Origin: Candidatus Omnitrophota bacterium
GTDB lineage: Bacteria; Omnitrophota; Omnitrophia; Omnitrophales; JACQLI01
NCBI GenBank assembly: GCA_016204125.1
Contig: JACQLI010000032.1
Coordinates: forward strand, 1 to 23,866
Length of the DNA stretch: 23,866 nucleotides
Reading direction: 5' to 3'
Shown here: in pieces, positions 6,144 to 12,961 of the stretch
Position numbering within the stretch: position 1 is the first letter of the stretch
Layout: each line of letters begins with the position of its first letter
Program-made: the position numbers and the translations under genes
The notes under the pieces: model-generated
The model's input: the letters and a program-made list of their open reading frames with translations, nothing else
Told to the model about the DNA's origin: nothing
Database searches by the model: none

Positions 6144-7532
6144 TTAACGGTCAGGCTCAATCTCGCCTGCGACCGTTGGGATCAAACCGCCTCCACGCGC
6201 TACGTTTACCACACTTTCATCACTTAGACGAGAAAAGTTTCCTGCAAGTTTTGAACCAAAGACAAGACAATTGAGATTCACTTTTTTGTAGGCGAAGTCG
6301 AGCTTTCGGTTTACCACCGTAGGAACTGCGATAATAGGAATACTGCCGAATTCCTGGACCACATAATCTCCCTTGAGGGCCTTGTCAATCGCTTCGTTCC
6401 AAGTTTCGTCCTTGGTTTCCCGACCAATCCATACACCTTTTCCTCCATAACCCGTCGAAGGTTTAAGGACAAGGCTTTCTTTCTCGTCCTTGAGAAAATC
6501 GACAAGATAGATCTTCTTTCCCCCATAGAATTTGTCGGCATCAATCATGCGCCTTGTCCAAAGGAGGTAATCCCTCTTGATTCGGTTTTCCTCCTCCGTG
6601 AAGAATCGATCGTACTCTGGGTTTGTCAAAATAGAAAGGAGTGATTTGGAACTTCCGAGGCGAGAGCGAAGAGGGTTCACCACACAAACAGCTTTTTCTT
6701 GGTAAGCTCGGATGAAGTCTTTGACCTCATCTAGACGCTGCAAGAGTTCGTCAAAGATAACCCGCCTGTAAATCAGATTGATCTTGAAATTCTTGTGATA
6801 AAGCTTCCCTCCTTTATAGGTAAGCTCCCTGGGATCGGCAATGGTTGTTTTGTAGCCCTTGGATTCAAAGAATTCTTTAAAGGATTCGAACTCGGGACGC
6901 GTCCTAACCGTGTGCCAATCGACAATCGCAATATTGGGAGTCTCGTAACCACCGAACTCTTCCCACACTTCCAAGAGTGCGGCAAGGACTCGCTCACGTC
7001 TATATTCTCTTTTCACGGCATACTCTGAGAAAAAGCTCTTGAGGAGGTCTTCCCCGAAAAGCATTTCTTCAAGGATGTCCGCATAACCTGCTCCCGCTGG
7101 GGAATCGCAGTTGAGCTCAATGACCTTAAATCCTTCCCCTTCCAGAAAGGCATCAAAGCGGGCAAAGATGACATTGCGGGGATAACCAGGATCAATTTCG
7201 ATGAGAGATTTTGCCTCGGGAGAGACCTGAAAGTAATGACGGAGATGGGGTTCTTCAAAGTAAAGACGGGTGGCTGTATTGACAATCTCCATAAGAGCAC
7301 TGTTGACACGCTTCAAGATGTGCTCTTGCTTAGGGCTTAAAAGGTGCGGTTTATAAAAGGTGGGGATGGTAAAACGCCCGAACTTAACAAGGCTTTTCTC
7401 AAGTCGGCTCTGAAAGCTACCGATCGCCTCGACGACTTCACGTTCGTGGGCCAAAAGATACTGGTCGTATAAGTAGTCGAGATTACGACCCGTAGATCCT
7501 TCAGCCAAGGTTGATACCGTACGGTCCGCCAA
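6144..7532 (-). CDS. Circularly permuted ATP-grasp protein, glutathionylspermidine-synthase-like
   Basis: A protein of about 462 residues with marks of the circularly permuted ATP-grasp group: VIELNCDSPAGAGYADILEE in the first third, LVLKPSTGYGGKGVWIG (a glycine-rich ATP loop after the catalytic-fold lysine) in the last third, and VNVARGGGLIPTV near the end. The closest named relatives are the synthetase domain of glutathionylspermidine synthase and uncharacterised CP-ATP-grasp proteins, which form amide bonds using ATP. The substrate is unknown; arginine decarboxylase in the same operon makes a polyamine plausible. The start is uncertain: a TTG at 7532 has a strong ribosome site nine bases upstream, while a GTG at 7556 would add eight residues. 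Either start overlaps the upstream exported-protein gene. Confidence 0.82.
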   Translation of the reverse strand: MADRTVSTLAEGSTGRNLDYLYDQYLLAHEREVVEAIGSFQSRLEKSLVKFGRFTIPTFYKPHLLSPKQEHILKRVNSALMEIVNTATRLYFEEPHLRHYFQVSPEAKSLIEIDPGYPRNVIFARFDAFLEGEGFKVIELNCDSPAGAGYADILEEMLFGEDLLKSFFSEYAVKREYRRERVLAALLEVWEEFGGYETPNIAIVDWHTVRTRPEFESFKEFFESKGYKTTIADPRELTYKGGKLYHKNFKINLIYRRVIFDELLQRLDEVKDFIRAYQEKAVCVVNPLRSRLGSSKSLLSILTNPEYDRFFTEEENRIKRDYLLWTRRMIDADKFYGGKKIYLVDFLKDEKESLVLKPSTGYGGKGVWIGRETKDETWNEAIDKALKGDYVVQEFGSIPIIAVPTVVNRKLDFAYKKVNLNCLVFGSKLAGNFSRLSDESVVNVARGGGLIPTVAGEIEPDR

Positions 7533-8475
7533 GTTCCGTTTCTCCTCCCCGCACACTCGATCCGATTGCCCGAAGAGTTACTTTATTATTATCTCGCCCT
7601 AGATTGTGAGGCCAGGACCAGTTCGTAGTGTAGATTCCTCCTGTGGAGTGATCATAAAAGGATTGGATACACCTCCATGACTTGCCCTCATCAAGGCTTT
7701 CCTCAAAACGAATCTCCTCAAGATAAGGATCGATAAAAGTCAATGTCAGCGTTATAGGAATCTTTCCCGATTTCACTTTCATCTCAGGGCTTGCCACTCG
7801 GCCTCCTATTTTAAACGAACTTACTCGATTCTGCATTGTAATTTCTTTGCCGTTAAATCCCTCAGGATAATTCGATCCAAAGAGAAGATCGTCGAAAAGA
7901 AGTTTTCCCTTGCCGCTTCCCCACTTTTGTTCAAAGACAATGGTCATTTCCAAAGTTCTATCCCAATGTTGAATTTTCTGAAACCGAGTAAGCGGTATGA
8001 CTATTTTTCTCCACTCGTCGATCTCGCCCCCTGCCTTAAATCGGGAAATAGGAACTCGATCCATCGAGTCCTTTCCGTATACATATTTTCCGTCGCCATC
8101 TGTATCCTCATAAAGTTCAACCAAGAATTCGGACTTTGACGCATCGTTAGCCTTAATATCTTTCATCCAAAAAGAAAGATACCCCATCTTTGAGAGATTT
8201 TGAACCCCCAGCTTGAACAAATAGTAAGATGAGGCGTCAGGCTCGGTGACATCATATTCGAAGCTGAGCGAAGCGCCTCTTTTACCAAAGGCCTCCTCCC
8301 CAAGGGCAAATTGCGCCCCTTCTCCCCTATTTTCTCCGCCAAGTAAGTTGACTTTGCTTTGATTATCGAAGCGATCCACGAGAAGGATCTGATTGCCTTG
8401 AAGGAGGGCATAAAGTCTCACTGGAAGCCACATGAGAAGGACAAAAGAAACCCCAAAAAGAAGACGTTTGATCAC
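7501..8475 (-). CDS. Exported two-domain beta-sandwich protein, CBM-like, unknown function
   Basis: A 324-residue protein with an N-terminal signal (MIKRLLFGVSFVLLMWLP, likely cut after the LYA around residue 23). Residues about 30-200 look like a jelly-roll domain of carbohydrate-binding type: it opens with LLVDRFDN, contains SYYLFKLGVQNLS and WRKIVIPLTRFQ, and closes with LLFDDLLFGS. A DTDGDG loop at 124-129 resembles a calcium site. Residues about 215-320 look like an immunoglobulin or fibronectin-like beta domain (SLDEGKSWRCIQSFYD). No catalytic motif seen. Its ATG overlaps the sucD stop (ATGA), so it is co-translated with TCA-cycle enzymes although it should act outside the cytoplasm. 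Domain assignment is from pattern only. Confidence 0.7.
   Translation of the reverse strand: MIKRLLFGVSFVLLMWLPVRLYALLQGNQILLVDRFDNQSKVNLLGGENRGEGAQFALGEEAFGKRGASLSFEYDVTEPDASSYYLFKLGVQNLSKMGYLSFWMKDIKANDASKSEFLVELYEDTDGDGKYVYGKDSMDRVPISRFKAGGEIDEWRKIVIPLTRFQKIQHWDRTLEMTIVFEQKWGSGKGKLLFDDLLFGSNYPEGFNGKEITMQNRVSSFKIGGRVASPEMKVKSGKIPITLTLTFIDPYLEEIRFEESLDEGKSWRCIQSFYDHSTGGIYTTNWSWPHNLGRDNNKVTLRAIGSSVRGGETELGGPYGINLG
7542..7550 (-). promoter_or_regulatory. Shine-Dalgarno supporting a TTG start for the ATP-grasp gene
   Basis: GGGGAGGAG on the minus strand, nine bases before TTG at 7532-7530. It lies inside the end of the exported-protein gene and downstream of the competing GTG at 7556, so the two starts are mutually exclusive readings of this site. 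Confidence 0.5.
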
Positions 8476-9350
8476 TTCTTAGAACGCAAAGCCTCTTCAA
8501 CTGCTTCTCCAATTCGAGCTGGAGAATCCGCTACATGGACACCCGCTTTGCGAAGCCTTGCAATCTTATCCTGCGCCCGCTCCGAACTTCCTCCGATGAT
8601 CGCTCCCGCATGTCCCATTCGCTTTCCTGGAGGAGCGGTCTGCCCTGCGACAAACGCGATGACAGGCTTCGAAACCTTTCTCTCAATCAATTCAGAGGCT
8701 TCTTCTTCTGCTGAGCCTCCTATTTCTCCAATGAGAAGGGTCGCCTTCGTTTCAGGATCCTTTTCAAAAAGCTCCAAACCTTCAACGAATGTAGTTCCCA
8801 AGATGGGATCGCCTCCAATGCCGATACAGGTGGATTGTCCAATTCCTCTCGAAGTCATTTGCCAAACCGCTTCATAAGTAAGGGTTCCGCTTCTTGAAAG
8901 AACTCCTACGGCTCCACGTTTATGGATATAACCTGGCATGATTCCAATTTTGCATTCATCGGGTGTGATGATCCCAGGGCAATTCGGTCCAATCAAAGTA
9001 ACGGGTTTTCCCTCTAATTCTTCTTTGAGACGGGCCATCTGAAGCGCTGGGATTCCCTCTGTGATACAAACAACAAGACGGATTCCCGCGCTAAAGGCCT
9101 CCTTGATCGCATCCGCAGCAAAACGTGCGGGCACATAAATCACTGAGGCATTGGCGCCTGTTTCCTTGACCGCTTCCTCCACACGGTTAAAAACAGGGAC
9201 TCCTTCTACTTTTTCGCCTTTCTTTCCAGGTGTGACTCCCGCTACGATTTTTGTTCCATATTCAAGCATCTGCTTCGTATGAAATGAACCGTGGGAGCCA
9301 GTGATTCCCTGAACAATGACTTTGGTATTTCGATTAACGAGAATGGACAC
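8472..9350 (-). CDS. sucD: Succinyl-CoA synthetase alpha subunit
   Basis: With SucC it interconverts succinyl-CoA and succinate while making ATP or GTP. The 292-residue protein starts MSILVNRNTKVIVQGITGSHGSFHT, like other SucD proteins. It contains ITEGIPALQM, GPNCPGII, SRSGTLTYE and GIGGDPILGT, and the active-site phosphohistidine H247 in GHAGAIIGG. The start is GTG at 9350, inside the end of sucC; the 17-base overlap is accepted because the N-terminus matches the family exactly and AAGAAGG lies about a dozen bases upstream. The stop overlaps the next ATG. Confidence 0.97.
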   Translation of the reverse strand: MSILVNRNTKVIVQGITGSHGSFHTKQMLEYGTKIVAGVTPGKKGEKVEGVPVFNRVEEAVKETGANASVIYVPARFAADAIKEAFSAGIRLVVCITEGIPALQMARLKEELEGKPVTLIGPNCPGIITPDECKIGIMPGYIHKRGAVGVLSRSGTLTYEAVWQMTSRGIGQSTCIGIGGDPILGTTFVEGLELFEKDPETKATLLIGEIGGSAEEEASELIERKVSKPVIAFVAGQTAPPGKRMGHAGAIIGGSSERAQDKIARLRKAGVHVADSPARIGEAVEEALRSKK

Positions 9351-10500
9351 AGGAAACCGCCTTCTTTGCAGCCTCTTCCAAACTTTCTGCTGACATTACC
9401 TTCAGTCCTGATTTTTTAAGAATTTCTTTGCCCTCTTTAACCTTGGTTCCTTCGAGTCGAACCACAAGGGGGACTTTAAGGCCAAGCCCCTTCACGGCCG
9501 CCAGAATTCCTTCAGCTACTACGTCACAGCGCATGATCCCGCCAAAGATATTCACTAAAATAGCTTGAACCTTGGGGTCTGTGAGAATAATCCTGAAAGC
9601 TGCGGTGACCTTTTCTTGGCTTGCTCCTCCTCCCACATCAAGAAAGTTCGCAGGCTCACCTCCAGCAAGTTTGATGAGATCCATGGTAGCCATGGCAAGA
9701 CCAGCCCCATTCACCATGCAACCGATGTTTCCGTCAAGACCGACATAACTTAAGCCGAATTTTTTGGCCTCTGTTTCTCTGGGATCTTCCTGACGAGAAT
9801 CGTGTAAAGAAGCGAGTTCGGGATGAAGTTCGAGGGCGTTGTCATCGATTCTGATCTTTGCATCGAGCGCAAGAAGATCGCCAGAAGGCTTCTTCACAAG
9901 AGGATTGATCTCCACAAGACTCGCATCTTTCTCAAGAAAGATCTTGGCGAGCATTGAAAGAATCCTGGATAAAGCTTCGATATCCTTTGAATCTATTTTT
10001 GTCTCTTTTAGGAACTGCCTGACTTCCGTGTGATTCAGTCCTGATCGAGGTGAAAAAGTGATCTTTCGGATAGCCTGAGGAGATTTTTTGGCAACTTCTT
10101 CAATTTCCATTCCGCCTGACTCTGAAAAGACAAGGCAAGGCTTTGCTCGGGAACGATCAAGAATAATGGCTGCATAATACTCCTTGGAAATCTCTGTTTG
10201 GACTTCAACCAAAACTTGATCGATAGGCTGACCTGAAGGGCCTGTTTGAGGAGTCTTGAGACGGGTGCCGAGAAGTTTCTTTGCAGCCTGGCTTACCTCT
10301 GCCTGACCTTGAACTTTGATGATCCCGCCTCCCTTGCCGCGTCCTCCTGCGTGAATTTGGGCTTTAACAACCAGCTTGTCGCTCGCCAAGGCGCGAGCTG
10401 CCGCAACTGCTTCTTCGGGAGTGCGAGCAACCTTCCCAGAAGGAATAGGGATTCCGTATTGGCGGAAGATCTCCTTAGCCTGATATTCGTGGAGATTCAT
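9334..10500 (-). CDS. sucC: Succinyl-CoA synthetase beta subunit
   Basis: Nucleotide-binding partner of SucD. The 388-residue length is standard. MNLHEYQAKEIFRQYGIP opens the protein; KAQIHAGGRGKGGGI is the ATP-grasp glycine-rich segment; LVEINPLV and the CoA-ligase half with VNGAGLAMATMDLI, GGEPANFLDVGGGA and VNIFGGIMRCD follow. Whether it prefers ADP or GDP cannot be told with confidence. It starts 6 bases after gltA with no evident Shine-Dalgarno, suggesting reinitiation from the upstream gene, and runs 17 bases into sucD. Confidence 0.97.
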   Translation of the reverse strand: MNLHEYQAKEIFRQYGIPIPSGKVARTPEEAVAAARALASDKLVVKAQIHAGGRGKGGGIIKVQGQAEVSQAAKKLLGTRLKTPQTGPSGQPIDQVLVEVQTEISKEYYAAIILDRSRAKPCLVFSESGGMEIEEVAKKSPQAIRKITFSPRSGLNHTEVRQFLKETKIDSKDIEALSRILSMLAKIFLEKDASLVEINPLVKKPSGDLLALDAKIRIDDNALELHPELASLHDSRQEDPRETEAKKFGLSYVGLDGNIGCMVNGAGLAMATMDLIKLAGGEPANFLDVGGGASQEKVTAAFRIILTDPKVQAILVNIFGGIMRCDVVAEGILAAVKGLGLKVPLVVRLEGTKVKEGKEILKKSGLKVMSAESLEEAAKKAVSCVHSR

Positions 10501-10506
10501 TAAGGA

Positions 10507-11664
10507 CTACGATTTGCGCTGGCTGATGGGAATGTAAGGCTGGTGCATCGGACCCGTGTAGTCAGCTTCTGGACGAATGAGGCGATTATCCTCAAGCTGT
10601 TCGAAGATGTGGGCAGCCCAACCAGTGACGCGGCTCATGGCAAAAATCGTTGTAAAAAAGTCGACAGGAATCCCCAGGGCGTAAAGAACGATTGAGGAAT
10701 AGTAATCCACGTTAGGCGGGATCGGCTTCTCGGCTCGGACCGCTTTCTCGATCGCCTGCGAGACCTTGAGCCATTTCTCATTTTCCGTCCCCTTGCAAAG
10801 CGACTCCGCTATCTCTCGAAACTGGGGAGCTCTTGGGTCTTCCTTTTTATAAATACGGTGCCCAAAACCCATTACCTTCTTTTTCTCACGGAAAAGTTCT
10901 TTCACATAATCAGCGGCCTTTTCAGGAGATCCAACCTGCATAAACATCTCCATGGCTCTCTGATTCGCTAAACCGTGGAGATCGCCCTTGAGCGTTCCGA
11001 TGGCGCTTGTTACCGCAGAATAAATATCTGATTGGGTAGCTATGGTGACCCTCGCAGCAAAGGTTGACGCATTGAGCCCGTGATCTGCCAACATGATCAG
11101 GTATTGATCAAGGGAGCGCGCATGCTTAGGGGAGGGCTGCTTGCCATGCAACATTAGAAGAAAATTCTCAGCGTGGGAGAGCACTTTTTTGGGATGAATG
11201 ATTTTCTGCTGCAGACGAACCCTGTGAAATGCAGCAATGATGGTCGGCATCACAGCCACAAGGCGTTTTGCCTTCTGGAGATTCGCTTCGCGCGAATTGG
11301 CATCGGCCTGGGGATCAAAGAGAGCAAGCGCCGATACGGCTGTCCTCAAAGTAGCCATCGGATGAGCTGAGCGCGGAGACTCAGCGAGGAAGTTTAGGAG
11401 TTCATTAGGAAGAGTCCTTAGACTGGCGAGTTCCTTTGAGAAGGAGTCAAGCTCGCGACGTGTGGGAAGCCTCCTAAAGAAAAGAAGGTACACCACCTCC
11501 TCAAATGTGGAGTGAGCAATCAGTTCTTGAATGGGAATCCCGAGGTAATAGAGTTCGCTCCTCTCGCCGTCAACGAGACTCAGTCCCGTTTGTGCGGCAA
11601 CGATTCCCTCGAGTCCCTTGGAAAAATTCTGTGCCTTAGATATGGGGGTTCCGATATCGCTCAT
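10507..11664 (-). CDS. gltA: Citrate synthase
   Basis: Condenses oxaloacetate with acetyl-CoA to citrate. The 385-residue, type-I-length protein has no N-terminal zinc-like extension. Substrate and catalytic positions are visible: H195 in DHGLNASTFAAR, catalytic H230 in DLHGLANQ, H269 in GFGHRIYKKEDPRA, and catalytic D320 in NVDYYS, followed by FAMSRVTGWAAH. One oddity is GDLHG where most relatives have GPLHG or GPAHG, an Asp two residues before the catalytic His. A methylcitrate synthase is an alternative within the same family, but no prp genes are near, and the TCA operon supports citrate synthase. Its ATG overlaps the stop of the carbonic anhydrase gene. Confidence 0.95.
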   Translation of the reverse strand: MSDIGTPISKAQNFSKGLEGIVAAQTGLSLVDGERSELYYLGIPIQELIAHSTFEEVVYLLFFRRLPTRRELDSFSKELASLRTLPNELLNFLAESPRSAHPMATLRTAVSALALFDPQADANSREANLQKAKRLVAVMPTIIAAFHRVRLQQKIIHPKKVLSHAENFLLMLHGKQPSPKHARSLDQYLIMLADHGLNASTFAARVTIATQSDIYSAVTSAIGTLKGDLHGLANQRAMEMFMQVGSPEKAADYVKELFREKKKVMGFGHRIYKKEDPRAPQFREIAESLCKGTENEKWLKVSQAIEKAVRAEKPIPPNVDYYSSIVLYALGIPVDFFTTIFAMSRVTGWAAHIFEQLEDNRLIRPEADYTGPMHQPYIPISQRKS

Positions 11665-12200
11665 TGGAAGTGCGTATTATAATAAGATTCGAATCGTCCC
11701 GCTAGGTGTTCTTGGCGAAGACGAACATAGCGTTTGGCCCACTGGATAAGCCCCCGAATCTCCTTTTTGGAGAGCTTTCGAATCAAACGTGCAGGCCTTC
11801 CAAAATAAAGAGAACCTGGTTTGAGCCTCATTCCCTGCGGAACAAGGCTTCCTGCTCCAAGAAGAGTCCCTGAACCAATTTGAGCCCCGTCTAAGACAAT
11901 AGACCCCATTCCTACTAGAGATCCATCCATCACTCGACAGGCGTGGAGGATCGCCGCATGGCCAACAACCACATATTCACCGACAAGACAAGGACGATCG
12001 CTTTCAACGTGAAGAACTGAGAGGTCTTGGATATTGGAGTAATGGCCAACTTCGATGCGATTGATGTCCGCTCGAAGGACAGCCCCTGGCCAGACACTCG
12101 AATAATCGCCAAGTTTGACTCGGCCTTCAACGACTGCGCTTTTCGCGATAAAAACCTGCTTCCCGACTTGAGGCCGAAAAGGTTCTTTGGGAAGACGCAT
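11661..12200 (-). CDS. Gamma-class carbonic anhydrase-like hexapeptide-repeat protein
   Basis: A left-handed beta-helix protein of 179 residues built from hexapeptide repeats (VEGRVKLGDYSSVWPGAVLRADINRI... pattern). The three zinc-ligand histidines of gamma carbonic anhydrases are in place: H64 (LSVLHVE), H81 (VVGHAA) and H86 (ILHAC), and the short loops match the CamH/YrdA-type proteins. Members may hydrate CO2, but many YrdA-like proteins show no activity, so catalysis is unproven. The start is either GTG at 12203 or ATG at 12200; ATG is preferred because AAAGG lies six bases upstream and it forms a TGATG junction with the sdhB stop. It is inserted between sdhB and gltA, both linked by overlapping codons. 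Confidence 0.88.
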   Translation of the reverse strand: MRLPKEPFRPQVGKQVFIAKSAVVEGRVKLGDYSSVWPGAVLRADINRIEVGHYSNIQDLSVLHVESDRPCLVGEYVVVGHAAILHACRVMDGSLVGMGSIVLDGAQIGSGTLLGAGSLVPQGMRLKPGSLYFGRPARLIRKLSKKEIRGLIQWAKRYVRLRQEHLAGRFESYYNTHFQ

Positions 12201-12958
12201 CACTTGCCTTTAATGAGGTGAATCAAATTGAAAGTGATCTCGCGATTGATTTCTGCAATGGAATCAATCAGCGGTATGTCTTTGGGGCAAATTTCGAGGC
12301 AATTTTGAGCGTTCCCGCAATCTTCAATCCCGCCTTCTCCCACAAGGGCCTTTAGCCTCTCCAATTGAATCTCCTTACCGATGGGGTGACGATTGAAGAG
12401 ACGGGCTTGGCTGAGAATAGCTGCGCCCACAAAGTCATTTCTCTCATTGACCTGCGGACAGACCTCAAGACAGGCGCCACAGGAAAAACATCTCGACAGG
12501 GCATAATTGATCTGCTGATCTTTCGGGAGGATTTTAGGACCTGGTCCTCGGTCTTGAGTGTCCTTCATAGGAACCCAGGCTTTGACCCGTTTCAGATTTT
12601 CAAAAATGGAGGAACGGTCCACAATAAGGTCTCGCACCAGAGAAAACTTTTTCATCGGTTCAAGAGTGATGGGCTGTTCTAACTGGTCCACCAGAGCCGA
12701 ACAGGCCTGACGAACTCTTCCATTGATAACCATCGTGCAAATTCCGCATATTTCTTCGAGGCAACTCGATTCCCAGGCAACAGGGGTAGTCGGCCTTCCA
12801 TCGAAGGTACGAAGAGTTTTACGGATTCCCTGGAGGCAAGTGATGATGTTGAGGTAAGGCCGATAAGGAATATAATACTCCTCCCAATAAGACTTGGCCT
12901 CGGGGGATTCTTGACGTTTGATTCTTATGATAACTTTCTCGGGCTTTTTTTCTTTCAC
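12200..12958 (-). CDS. sdhB: Succinate dehydrogenase iron-sulfur subunit (Bacillus-type)
   Basis: Carries electrons from SdhA to the membrane anchor. The 252-residue protein aligns by eye along its whole length with Bacillus SdhB. The [2Fe-2S] ligands are C66, C71, C74 and C86. The second domain has C157-x2-C160-x2-C163-x3-C167 and C214, C220 and C224 for the [4Fe-4S] and [3Fe-4S] clusters. TTPVAWESSCLEE and GEGGIEDCGNAQNC are characteristic. The start is GTG at 12958, 3 bases after the sdhA stop, with a weak ribosome site. A fumarate reductase role is possible for such menaquinone-linked enzymes, but the neighbours favour succinate oxidation. Confidence 0.96.
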   Translation of the reverse strand: MKEKKPEKVIIRIKRQESPEAKSYWEEYYIPYRPYLNIITCLQGIRKTLRTFDGRPTTPVAWESSCLEEICGICTMVINGRVRQACSALVDQLEQPITLEPMKKFSLVRDLIVDRSSIFENLKRVKAWVPMKDTQDRGPGPKILPKDQQINYALSRCFSCGACLEVCPQVNERNDFVGAAILSQARLFNRHPIGKEIQLERLKALVGEGGIEDCGNAQNCLEICPKDIPLIDSIAEINREITFNLIHLIKGK

Positions 12959-12961
12959 GTT

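Noticed and set aside
8359..8877. 172-codon plus-strand open frame across sucD and the exported gene
   Set aside because: Antisense to well-supported genes; Ser/Pro-rich shadow translation.
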